From: Owenia fusiformis
Taxonomy: Eukaryota > Annelida > Polychaeta > Sabellida > Oweniidae
Assembly: GCA_903813345.2 (NCBI GenBank)
Contig: CAIIXF020000005.1
Coordinates: forward strand, 25,735,375 to 25,795,374
Length of the DNA stretch: 60,000 nt
Reading direction: 5' to 3'
The translations under genes were made by a program, and so were the position numbers. This document shows positions 1-13,100 of this stretch, piece by piece (within the stretch, counting starts at the first letter, position 1; every line of letters begins with the position of its first letter). The notes beneath the pieces were generated by a model, which saw nothing but the letters and a program-made list of their open reading frames with translations, had not been told where the DNA came from and ran no database searches.

Positions 1-1147
1 TTGTGTTTTGTTCCCCGATTCCAAATCAATTGCCTCGCATTAATTATTTATTAAGATCTATTAACTGCATCAATAGTTGTTAATCAAATATACCCTTAAC
101 ATTCAATCAAACGAGACACTTAATTGATTCTTTTGTCCATTCTCTGCACTGGAAATGACGCCAATCGGTCCGAATAAATTCTGTTGTGTAAATGGGTCAT
201 TCTGATATATGAAAATTCCTCTTTATCAAAGTCCTTTGCACTCTAAGAGATCATCAGGATTTGGATCCTACAATGTAAATAAATAGGCACCTTCGAGAGA
301 TATAATAATATACCGGGATCTAAAATTGATAGTTCTACCTGTGATATATTACAGTACTTTACAAATACCAGTAATGTTAATATTTATGCCATCATTTAAA
401 GATAAACACAGTTGTTATCTATCTTTGAGAATTGGTATTGTTCTCACCTATTTATATCCTATAATGTGGATTGTACATATAGACAAGGATATGATGTTTA
501 TTATGACTTCATGGAATTTTGTTTTTTTTGTACTTTAATGTAATTGTTTTTGCTACTATTCATTACAATTCATTACAAACCTGATTTAACTTAAGCATGT
601 TTCTTAACTCATTCTGTATTTATAGAATCTATACATTCACTTTGATTATAATAGAAATCAAATTTTCAATAATGATAAGTTTGTTAATGACTTTTGCTTT
701 TTTGTATTATACTATTATGTGTACTACTAATTCTTTCATTGTCTATTCCATGGTATGTATCGCTATGTGTATTTGTTCTTCCATTTTGTATTCCAGGGGA
801 TGTATCGTTAAGTGTACTTATTCTTCCATTTTCAATTCTAAGGGATGTATCATCTCTATGTGTACTTATCCTTCCATTGTCTATTCCATCGCCATGTGCA
901 CTACTAATTCTTTCATTGTCTATTCCATGGGATGTATTGCTATGTGTACTTATTCTTCCATTTTGTATTCCAGGGGATGTATCGCTATGTGTACTTATTT
1001 TCCCATTACTTATCCCATGGGATGTATCATCTCTTTGTGTATTTATGCTTCCATTATCTATTCCATCACCATGTGAACTTATTGTTCAATTGTTTATTAT
1101 AGGGGATGTATCGCCATGTGTACTTATTCTTCAATTGTTTATTTCAG
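1..1147. other. 3' part of a TRPV intron
   Basis: No coding homology is visible. The first 700 bases are unique AT-rich sequence; the remainder is the roughly 45-bp minisatellite described separately. The intron ends at TTTCAG, 1142-1147. Long open frames here arise because the repeat unit is a multiple of three. Confidence 0.7.
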
Positions 1148-1172
1148 GGGATGTATCGCTATGCTGTAAAGC
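724..1172. repeat. Roughly 45-bp minisatellite abutting and including a 3' splice site
   Basis: About ten diverged units of the form TTCCATTKTSTATTCCA-GGGATGTATCGCTATG-TGTACTTATTC. The last unit supplies the real acceptor (TTTCAG) and the first codons of the exon at 1148 (GGGATGTATCGCTATG). Earlier units, near 797, 977 and 1106, keep AG|GGGATGTATCG and look like decoy acceptors. Confidence 0.85.
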
Positions 1173-4100
1173 ACCATACTAAGGCAGCAAACCCGAACAT
1201 CAAGAACATCTACAATATGACACCGCTGCAACTTGCCAGTAAACTGGGCAGAAACAAGATCTTCAATGAAATGATGGAGCTGAGCAGTGTGGTAAACTGA
1301 CTTCTAAATGTGTTATATTACAGTAAAACCTGTATAAGTGGAACACTTTTTGTTCCTCAAAAAGGTGTTCCACTTTGGAGGTGTTCCACTTACAGAGGTT
1401 CATTTAACATTAATTGAATTGTTCACGGGACTCTGAAAAGTGTTCCACTACGGAGGTATTCCACTTGCAAAGATGTTCCACCTTTAATCATTTGAATTGT
1501 TCCACTTTGAATTATATAGTATTTCATAAATATATTGTAATGTTTTGTCATATCATAAGGATTATATAATAAATAAAATAAAGACGTACTTTATCACTAT
1601 TATAAATATTTGGATATTATTATTTAATAGTATCTTCACTACAAACCATACATTGTTGTATAGAGTACAGGGTCAGGATTCATATATTTGAACATTGAAT
1701 TGCTATATTTTAATAGTGGAACTCACTGTAAACTGTACCACTCATTAAAACACTTTCATCACAATAGATAACATGTACATGTACCTCTTTTAATAAGAAA
1801 TGTGTCCATTCATCTATATATCAAACCTTTTATAATTTCAGGAGGTGTGGAGATACAGTAACATCACATGTTCCAAGTATCCATTAGATGCCATTGATAC
1901 TATCAAAGAAGATGGAAAAACAAGTAGGGAGTTTAACACATATAATGTACTGTTTGGACCATAAGTAAATGAGTCCTGGATTTGCTGAAGTGAGGATTTC
2001 TCATGTTAAAATTAAGAGAATTTTCAAGAGGCTATATAAGTGGATGAGAGTATACAAGATGTAAAATATGCATGCAAATTTTATGGGGTATGTACCGAGA
2101 CGGACAATATTGGAAACTATGGGCTTTCAAACCACCATGCTTGGAAATGGTAATAGAAAACTGATACTCATTTATTTATTGTCCAAACTGTATTCTTGAT
2201 ATAAACTTTATGTATACATCTTGGATAAGGTGTCTAGGGATGATAATAAGTGATTAGATATTACAAAATTCATATTATCCAGGGCCAGGGGTCCTGATGA
2301 TACCAAAGTATTGCAAATGCAATATTCATTGCCCATCAGTTTTGCCATTAGGAAAAGTTTTTCTCATTCTACTACAAGTTTATTAGCCAAGAGAAACAAA
2401 GATGGCGGTGCAATGAATGCCTCTGTTTACATATCTGAAAGATATATATAATTAATCAACACGACTACCATCTTTATTCTTTATATCCATCCTCTGAATG
2501 CAGGACTCAAGATGTTATCCACTACATATACTTTCCTTCTCGGAAGAATGATTGAGGCATGAGTTCTGGAGGCCTCTGTTTGGAGGATGCTCTATATCTG
2601 CCTCAAGCTTATGCTATGGATGGTACCTTTAATTGTAAGAACCTTGGCTTAATTCCTTTAGTAAATAACCTTGGACTTAAAGTTCTTCATTTTATTGTAG
2701 ATTGGAACTCAGCTCTGATGTTGATCTTGAAAGGTGAAACAGATGAACATTTGGAAATGTTAACAGGGGGAGTGATCAAACAACTCCTGGATGAGAAATG
2801 GAAAACATATGCCCAGGTGAGGATCTATCCCTTCTATATATCCAAAAGTGAGAACAAAATTAAATCAACATTAAGATTCGGGCAAGATTGTACAAATGAA
2901 AATAAAGATTGGATCTTTGATATAGGAATTTGATTTTGGAGCATCATGTGGAACATCATGTTTCTGAAATAGTCATTGTCAATAGTAGTATGATTTGACT
3001 CAGTGTTTAATGAGGGAATGATAAATCTCTTAATTACATTTACATTATATTCTTACCATTTACATGTTCTGAACTTACATGATTACTAACTTTATATTGA
3101 ATTATTGATAAACATATGCCTTTAGACTTTGACGCAATAATAACTAGTAATGCTCCAGCTTAGGCCCGGATCTGTGTCAGTTGGCATAGCTGAAATTGAA
3201 ATAAAACATACTTTTAAAAATTGTTACTTTATATTTTAGAGTGAATTTATCAAGAGATTAATAGTAACCATTATAAACATTATGGTAATTAGTCTCGTGG
3301 TGTATACAAGGCCTGATTCAGTTGAGTTAAACTATGGTGTCAGCCCCCTGGATATAGTGAGTGACCGAGGCCAACTTTTAAATGAATTAATTATAGACCA
3401 TAGTGTCTAACATGAATTATGGTCTGTGATTTGTGTGTAAGAAACATGTTCCCTAGCTAACTGATCTAATCCATTTCATTGAGGCAGGTGTCTAAACTTC
3501 ACCCATTTGGTTCATTTTAAAGAACATTTGTCAATGGTATCATTTTGAAACCAGACACATTTAAAATCATTTTAAAAATTCACAGAGTCAATTTCTCTTG
3601 TGAAATAAAATGGCCACTTTGAAATTTAGATTTGTCTAACAGGTTATCTCATCTGTCAACGTTTTGCTTTTAGAATTGTCTAAACCATTTGAAGCTGTAC
3701 TAACTTTGTCTATCTGTTTTTTTCATCACGTAGGATTATTGCAGGTTGTGTGACTCATCATACCCCACTGGGCAAAAGTATATATTCTAATGAGTTATTT
3801 ATTTTAGTGATGCTATCATTTACAACTTTTCATGTATGTTTTCTCCAATTTTCAGTCCTTGTATTTGAGACGTCTCTTAGTGCTTGTGTTTCATCTAATA
3901 GCACTTGTATTTGTTGTGTGTCTAAGACCTGACAGAAATTATGACCTCAGGTTTGGTCATACTGACCTTGACCTTGTAAGTAAATGACCTTGGAATAGCT
4001 AAGATGCACCATATAAGATAGTACTGTAAGTTAATGACTTTGAAATAGCTAAGGAGCACCATATATGGTAGTACTGTAAGTGAATGACCTGAAATAGCTA

Positions 4101-7100
4101 AGATGCACCATATAAGATAGTACTGTAAGTGAATGACTTTGAAATAGCTAAGGAGCACCATATATGGTAGTACTGTAAGTGAATGACCTGAAATAGCTAA
4201 GAAGCACCATATATGGTAGTACTGTAAGTGAATGACCTGAAATAGCTAAGATGCACCATATAAGGTAATACTATAAGTGAATGACTTTTTAGTACAATGC
4301 CAAGGAGGATTGGCTCCCAAGGACGCAAATCAATATTTTCCAACAATGAAAATGTCAGAATGCCATTATTTTCTGAAATTATAACTGATTATTTTATAAT
4401 CAACATTCCAAAATATTTGAAACAATATCTCAATCACTTCTTATGTTTTTTGGAATTTTTGTTTGGAAATAAGACCAAAACTTGTGAATCAAATTCTGAA
4501 CTGAACAAAATGGCGACTGTTTGAATTCAAATTTTGTAATCACGACATCTCTATATACGGCAGAATATGGAGTTGGGAACCTGGGATCCAATTTCTCCTT
4601 GGTACAATGCACAATCCATACAATTACCATTCTGTACAATAAACATGTTCCATAGTAACCATTCTGTACAATGACCATTCATTCCAATGACTATACTATA
4701 CAATGACTATACTTTGTACAATGACCATTCAGTATAATGACCATTCAGTACAATGAATATAATCACAATAACTACTGTGAATAATGTCTTTTCAGTATAA
4801 TAATAACTACTACTCTTCAACAATGACTATTCTGCACAATGACTATTCTGCACAATGATCATTCTGTACATTGTTCGTTCTGTGCAATGACCATATCAGT
4901 ACAATGATTATTTTGTCACCCATAGATTTTTACTAATATTATGTAATTTGTGTTTTTTAACATTGCGCTAACATTTATTTACTTTGTGCTAACATTGTGC
5001 TGTTTCAGAGACGGTTTTTTGAGCGTTTGGTTATTGCACTGTTGCACCTTGTTACTATAAGTGTTTGTGTCTACTGTCGACCTCCTAGTCAAGGCGATAA
5101 CCATTGTGAAACTGCAAGTAACACAGAATTGCGCTATGGCACAGATGCTAAAAGTATTGTAAGTCAAACCCCAGGATACTTGTAATATATATTCCCTGGA
5201 TACATGTACTACATTTATATGGAGTTACAAATACAAAATAAGTTTGGAATGCACTAAGAATGTAAAGAATGTTTATTATGTTTGTGATATAAATGGTGAT
5301 ATAATAAAAATGTACAAATGTAGCTTAGAATCTGTTTTATTAATATTTTAACAATTCTTAAGTAGCCAAAAGTTTTAGCCTGAAATCTGTATTATTTTTA
5401 GGTGCGCTATATAGCAGAGATCATTGTTTGTTTGGGGTGCCTTTCCACATTCCTACTACAGATAGAGGAGATTTATGCACAGGGGCTGGTAGCCTTCATG
5501 AAAAACTTGGTATGTTCCTACTTATTCAGTAATAATGGCCACACCTTGAAGTGGTGACATATTATTAGAGCCATCATTTTTGTGAGCAGCACTCTACATC
5601 AGCATCTGGAACAATGGTCACATGAGGGGTGACCTTTTGTCATGTATTGTCTTGTTTTAGGATGGTGTACGAAACTGATTTTGATAGGGCCAACATTTAC
5701 ACAATATACCAACATTAAAAAGTACAGTACATGCTCTAATATGAAAATATAATAGGAATATCCTATGGTTTTGAAAAAATAGTATTTATAACCATGAGTG
5801 GATATTGATATCTTTACGAGTGAGCACAGCGAATGAGTGAAGATATTGATATCCATGAGTTGATATAATTGATATTTTTGAAAAACCATACTTTTTAAGA
5901 AGTGATATTCAATGGTTTGGGGATTTTTTGCCAAAATATGATATCTTGATCAACATATCAAATATATCTTCACCTGATGTTTGATCTACAAGTTCCTTGT
6001 AACCATAGGATAAATATGAATATAAAAAAGTATGAAAAATGAGAACTGAAAACCTCTGTTCTGCCATCACCAACATTTATACAATTTTTACTTTCAGGCT
6101 AGTGCTCCGGCAAAGTCCATCTTCATGGTATCGTGTTTGCTGATATTATTGTGTGTGCCCATGAGGTTCCTGGAGATGAGGAATGCTGAGGATACCCTAT
6201 TAGCCCTTGCTGTCCCAGGCTCATGGACATATCTTCTCTTCTATGCCAGGTATATATATACATAAGGGTTATGTACTGGGAGGTTTTGGATATGGGGTTT
6301 ATCCAGAGGGAGATATGCATATCTACCTGAGGGACCGCAGGGACCGAAGGTAGATGTGCATGTCTCACGAGGGATGAACCCAATATCCAAACCGACCATA
6401 CATAACTGCTTTATCCTATACCAAGTAGTTTTCAGTGAAATTACGGGAAGCGGGAAGATATGCTCCAAAGCGGGAAGATATGCACCGAAGCGGGACATAT
6501 GGTGGGAGATATGGAGGTTCTGGATATGGAAACCTCAAAATCAGGATACGGGATATATCTTACCAACTTATCTCCCTAAAACTCTACTTGGCATAGGATA
6601 AATAAGGTTTATGTACTGGGAGGTTTTGGATATGGGGTTTATCTAAGGAGAGATATGCATATCTACCTGAGGGACCGTTATTTGGAAGATTCAGTTGTTT
6701 TAGATTTATCAGTTGATTCTTAAAAAGTGTATACATGTAAAACAAATTTTTATTCCAGAATTACTGATATTCATAAGATATTATGTGAAAATAAAAATGG
6801 TATTTTTATAACCAGTAAAAAAAATTATTTTGCTTCAAACCATCGAATATGGCTTTTGAGCAATGAGGTATCCAAATCTTTATCATTTGAGAACATGAAA
6901 AGCACCCTTTAACAGTGGAATCAAAATAATATCCAATGATTTACTCATGACACAATGTTTACATGTATCTCTTCATATATTTATGTTGATATCTGTTGTC
7001 ACTCACTAAGCTTGATGCAGATATCAAATCAATTCATGAATGAAAATCATATCACTCAGAAATCACATTCTCTCTATACACAACACAATAATTTAGAATT

Positions 7101-10100
7101 TTCTTTAATTTTCAGGAGTTCCACATTGTTTGGTCCATTTGTGATCATGATTTATAAAATGTGTGCAACAGACATGGTCAGATTTGGGATAATATATGCC
7201 ATATTTATGTCTATGTTTACGCAAGGTGATGTATAACTCTACTCATTACATGTAGACGACTGCACTGCTCTTTAGAATCAAAACTACACTGAACTGAGTG
7301 GTGGGTTTTGAAACATTCCAATTCAATTCAATGGGGCCATTTCTAAGAATATCCAGAATGATGTCATGATTTAATCATACAGTACATGCATAATCACATG
7401 TGAAAGATAACTTTAGACTCAAGAAAATAATGTTTTCTAGACTAGTTCACACATACATAGAGATGTAGGAGTGATCAATGAGAATGGCCTCCAATAAAAA
7501 TTCTTTTATCCATATATTAATTGATGTATTGAATTGGAATTGTTGATATACTGCACTATCCCTCTAATGTACTCTACTTTAAATTTTTCATCTTACTACT
7601 GGGGAAGGACTTGTTGTGTCTTGACTTGCACAATGTAGCTTCTTATCTGCACAACACTGTATTCGTTGTGCCTTTACTGCACAACAGTGTATTTGTAGTG
7701 CCTATACTGCACAACACTTTATTAATTGTGCCTGCACTACATAACATTGTGTGTGTAGTGCCTATACTGCACAACACTGTTTTGGTAGAGTCTCTTCTGC
7801 ACCTGCACAATGCATCACGTCATACTAATAGAGAACTGTCTGCATAGTACACTTCTCCATCTCTCTTTCTAGCTCTTGGACTAAAGAATGCATATTTTCT
7901 GTATTTCTTCATTTTACAGGACTTGTTGTCTAAATAAATTCAGCATTCAATGGAAAGCATTTCAAAAAATTACAAATGCGCTTATGACAAGTATCTGTTT
8001 TATTATGTCACCACCAAAAGTGGTGACATATTGTTATGGTCTCCGTTTTTTTTATGTCACCACCAAAAGTGGTGACATATTGTTATGGTCTCCGTTTTTT
8101 TTGCGACGGCGGTTGGTGGTTGGTGGTTGGCGGTTGGTGGTTGGTGGTTGGCGGTTGGTGGTTGGAGGTTGGCGTCCGGCGTCTGTAACAATTTCTTACA
8201 ACTTCCTATAACTTAACAAATACTGTTTAGATTGACTTCAATTTTTTCCTAAATCATCTACATGTTCTCAGAAGTTCAAATCTGACTTTAGATTTGACAT
8301 TTGACCTTCAATGACCTTCTCAAGGTCAAAAAGGTCTTTTTTCAACTTGCTTCACATTGACTAAATCTTTTTTCAAAATCATCTACATGTTCTCAGAAAT
8401 TCAAATCTGACTTTAGATTTGACATTTGACCTTCAAATCTAACTTTAGATTGGACATTTGACCTTCAATGACCTTCTCAAGGTCAAAAAAGGTCAAAAAG
8501 GTCTGTTTTCAACTTGCTTCAAATTGACTAATTTTTTTTTCAAAATCATCTACGTGTTCTCAGAAATTCAAATCTGACTTAAGATTTGACTTAAGATTTG
8601 ACAATTGACCTTCAATGACCTTCTCAAGGTCAAAAAAGGTCAAAAAGGTCTGTTTTCAACTTGCTTCAAATTGACTAAAATATTTTTTCAAAATCATCTA
8701 CGTGTTCTCAGAAATTCAAATCTGACTTTAGATTTGACATAAGATTTGACATTTGACCTTCAATGACCTTCTCAAAGTCAAAAAAGGTCAAAAAGGTCTT
8801 TTTTCAACTTGCTTCAAATTGACTAAATTTTTTTTTCAAAATCATCTACATGTTCTCAGAAATTCAAATCTGACTTTAGATTTGACATTTGACCTTCAAT
8901 GACCTTCTCAATGTCAAAAAAGGTCAAAAAGGTATTTTTTCATCTTGCTTCAAATTGACTAAAATTTTTTTTCAAAATCATCTACATGTTCTCAGAAATT
9001 CAAATATGACTTAAGATTTGACTTTAGATTTGACATTTGACCTTCAATGACCTTCTCAAGGTCAAAAAAGGTCAAAAAGGTCTTTTTTCAACTTGCTTCA
9101 AATTGACTAATTTTTTTTTTCAAAATCATCAACATGTTCTCAGAAATTCAAATCTGACTTTAGATTTGACATTTGACCTTTAGTGACCTTCTCAAGGTCA
9201 AAAAAGGTCAAAAAGGTCTGTTTTCTACTTGCTTTAAATTGACCAAATTTTTTTTTCAAAATCATCTACATCTTTTCAGAAGTTCAAATTTGACTTTACA
9301 AGTTCTCAGAAGTTCAAATCTGACTTTAGATTTGACCTTTGACCTTCAATGACCTTCTCAAGGTCAAAAAGGTCTTTTTTCAACTTGCTTCAAATTGACT
9401 AATTTTTTTTTCAAAATCATCTACATGTTCTCAGAAGTTCAAATCTGACTTTAGATTTGACATTTGACCTTCAATGACCTTTTCAAGGTCAAAAAGGTAT
9501 TTTTTCAACTTGCTTCAAATTTACTTAATTTTTTTTTCAAAATCATCTACATGTTCTCAGAAGTTCAAATCTGACTTTACATTTGACAATTGACCTTCAA
9601 TGACCTTCTCAATGTCAAAAAAAGTCAAAGAGGTATTTTTTCAACTTGCTTTAAATTGACCAAATTGTTTTAGGTGGTGACATTTTTTCATGTTAATGCC
9701 TTGTCTGAAAATATCGCGATTGAAGATATTCAGATTTGAATATAACTTGATCAATAAGTAACTTGAATGCTGTCTTTGCAAGCTAGCAACATGTTCTATG
9801 TTAACAACTATCAGGGGTTTCATTGGTAACAGGCAACAAGAGAAAAATAACTGTTGTTTTTTGGAATTTTACAATTCTTTCCATGATCAAATTATTATTT
9901 TGACTTGTTTTTCATATTTTTTTCTGTTGTCAGAAATTATACAGAAACCCCTGAGTATGATTAGTTATGTACATTACTAACAATGTTTTGATATTTCATA
10001 TACTAACATTTAGTTTGATATAGTAGCATGTAACATACTTAACATATTTTGTTTACTATTTATGAGTTACATTGTGATTTTCTGTACTGTTACTTGTACT

Positions 10101-13100
10101 CAAATCATAGCAGTATTTGGTTTTCATCACGACGAACTCATTGTTCATTTCTCGATCTATACTATTGTGTTACTTATACCAAACCTCAGTCAGATTTGCC
10201 TTATCATTCGTAACCATGGTCACATAATGTAGCAGTCACACATGGGTAACTGCTCATTATATTTTGAATTAGTGGAAAATCTTAGTGCAAATCTGTGACA
10301 ACCATAAAACTTCTGCAAGTATTGTAACCATAAAGCAAATGACTGAGGTTTTACTCTCTGGATTTGCCATTTCAGTTTTTGACAGAATTTACCCATAGAG
10401 GGCTTGGAAATCCAAGATGGGCCTGTGTACCATTTAGGGTTTATGGCACACATTCTGTCAACAACATTTTTGTAGCTTTAATGTCTGAATTCTTATATCT
10501 TGTTTGTTATTTTTCTTTAATCTAACATTTCTCGTGAACATTTCTTTCCTCTGTCTCTAGATACTTCCAGTTGACTGGAGTGTTCGTAGTGATGGTCTAT
10601 AAAATATGCTATACTGACATTTATCGCTTTGGTATTATATACGCCATCTTTATGGGCATCTTTGTACCAGGTATGTACTAAGCTATGCTAAACAGTCAGG
10701 TGCACAGCTCCAATGCCATATATAAGTACTGTACATTGATTGAGGATCACAGTAATTTGAGTCATTTTTGGGGCTATGCATTATGCTGTAAATCATAATA
10801 ACAGAGTGAAGTATATGTGGAAATGAAAAAGCGGAAATGCACCATCCTGTCTTTACATGTCTTTAATTTCTTTACTGCTAAAACTTGAATGTAATATTTT
10901 GTTTTAATGTCACATGTTTGGAGAATATCAATTCATGGTCAATGATTGAAATTAGAATTTTAAAATTGTTTCATTGAAAGAGATTAAATGTTAAAATATT
11001 AAACCACTTAAAATTATTATTGTACTTTTTTGTTAACTTTATCTGAATATGTAAGAACAAGATATTATACAGATTATATTTTGTAAAGAAAACATGAAGT
11101 GAACTGTTTAATGAAATTTGATGCTCCCTATATTTAATGCTATCTATATGTTTTAGGCTTCTACTTCCTCTTCAAAGACATCAATGTAGCTGGTAATCCA
11201 TCAGTTAGTACGGATTTTACAAGCCCAGACATTGCCTTCCTTACCCTTTTTCAGATGACACTTGGGGAATTTAAGGTGAGCATAATTTGGCAAAACTAGA
11301 TTTAAATAATGCTCATTCAAACACTGGATTGTATTTCAATTTTTAATTTTAAAATATTTAATTCAAATTTCCACCTCTCGGGATTTTTCACTTATTTGTG
11401 CAGTTTACAATCACCCATCCACTAATTGAAAGCATTCTGTATTAAATGCAAAAAATCTTTACCTAAAGGTAGACCAAAGGAAAGTTTGTAATCCATGATA
11501 TGTTTCCAGTATGAAGAATTTGGAAAGACTCGTCACCCAATTCTAACGAAGGCCTTGTTTACGGTGTTTGCATTCCTTGTGCCAATTCTCCTACTGAACA
11601 TGTTGATTGCCATGATGGGTAACACTTACCAGACTATTATATCTAAATCAGAAAAGGAATGGCGTCGCCAGGTATGTCCAAGTTTTATACAAAGGGAAGT
11701 TAAGCTGTGTTATAGGTACACTGGTGGTTCTTACACTGTAAATATGTTTTACTTTTATAGCATGCATTTATATTTCTTTATTATTGACTTAAGGGAACTC
11801 AGTACCCAAAGAACTCTGAGCTTTTTCACCAAAGTTAAAGAATCATAATATCTTGCAGCTTGTACCATATTTTCTGGAAACATTTTACATGCAGTTTGTC
11901 TTTTTAAAGTTTAAGGACTTCCTTCAAGCTGTTGAATTTACAGATATAGTTTGTATTGAAGACTATTGATGGTGCCATTTACATAATAATATTATTTTTC
12001 AAACTAGGATATATGAAATCAGAGTTGGAGACTGAGCCCTTTTAAGTTTGTTTTTACTTAGGTTTCATACTTTAATATGCCCCAATTTATAATCTTCTTT
12101 ATAATATCTTCATTTACATTCTGAAATATTTTACCTTAATCGACATATTTTATTTTATTATAAGAATCAATTGTGTTTAATTGTGCTGCTATTTCCTATG
12201 CAGCTTGCATTTAATTGTACTATAATATTATTTTCGTGGCTCGTGACAAGAAGCCTGTCTTTATATAAGCAGATACTTTATGTTTTAATTATTTTACAAT
12301 TTTTCAAATCCATTTAGTCTAAGTGGGTAGGTTACCAATGGAACAGATATAATGTATTTATATTGTATAGTGTTGTCATTCATTATAACATATTAAAATA
12401 AAGCAATACAATATTAATCCCTCGAGAGCTTGTTATTACGCCTAATTGAGAGGTTTATAATTGTTTTGCTAGTCCAGGGAAAATACTAACCTGTACCAAC
12501 TAAATTATTTCACTTTGTACATGTATGTCAGTGATGCATATTATTTTGATGTAATTTTAAGGGAATTCTTCAAATTGAAATGTGAATCCCTTCAAAGGGA
12601 AATGTGAATCCCTTCAAAGGGAAATGTGAATCCCTGCAAAGGGAAATGTGAATCCCTTCAAAGGGAAATGTGAATCCCTTCAAAGGGAAATGTGAATCCC
12701 TTCAAAGGGAAATGTGAATCCCGTCAAAGGGAAATGTGAATCCCTTTAAAGGGTAATGTGAATCCCTTCAAAGGGAAATGCGAATCCCTTTAAAGGGAAA
12801 TGTGAATCCCTTTAAAGGGAAATATGAATCCATTTAAAGGGAAATGTGAATCCCTTCAAAGGGAAATGTGAATCCCTTTAAAGGGAAATGTGAAATATTC
12901 TTAAAAATGTTTACTGGCAATGCATTCAGTATTAGAAAATATTGCCTACTCCTAGACCAACTGTACATATATACGCATTGAGATCCTAAAACATGCGTGA
13001 CCACAGACTTGAATAGTTTTAAAATGTGTTAAACTTGTATTTATTGGTTCAGGTTTGCTAATTGTTGTAACAATTCTTTTTGTGCACATTTTTCAATATT

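Larger units (their letters stand above)
8006..9706. mobile_element. TGTCACC-ended dispersed element, long copy
   Basis: Begins with the palindrome TGTCACCACCAAAAGTGGTG-ACA, present twice (8006 and 8055) with about 25 bp of following sequence. It ends GGTGGTGACATTTTTTCATG-TTAATGCCTTG. Shorter copies with the same two ends lie at about 18205-18315, 37998-39590 and 40044-40170, and a fragment at 5550-5595. No protein coding seen; class unknown. Confidence 0.75.
7226..10560 (+). other. Intron between the two alternative TRPV exons
   Basis: 3,335 bp. Contents in order: unique sequence to 7.6 kb, a 30-bp array (7626-7805), a TGTCACC element filled with a long-unit satellite (8006 to about 9706), and unique AT-rich sequence to 10,560. 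I looked for further copies of the alternative exon and saw none. Confidence 0.7.

Noticed and set aside
597-1182. Two overlapping 159-162-codon open frames, some with membrane-like composition
   Set aside because: They are translations of the 45-bp minisatellite in two frames; the period is a multiple of three, so stops are avoided. No homology or start context.
2559-2933. 124-codon frame covering TRPV exon 2701-2816
   Set aside because: Only the exon part is homologous to TRPV; the flanks are intron read-through bounded by TTGTAG and GTGAGG.
3922-4161. Repetitive minus-strand open frame
   Set aside because: Antisense reading of the 49-bp intronic array; frame persists only because few units exist.
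7611-7847. Open frame with repeated LHN..VVP motif
   Set aside because: Product of the 30-bp array; no supporting signals.
12561-12895. CRISPR-like array of regularly spaced repeats
   Set aside because: Units are contiguous 22-bp copies without unique spacers, in an animal intron; it is a minisatellite.
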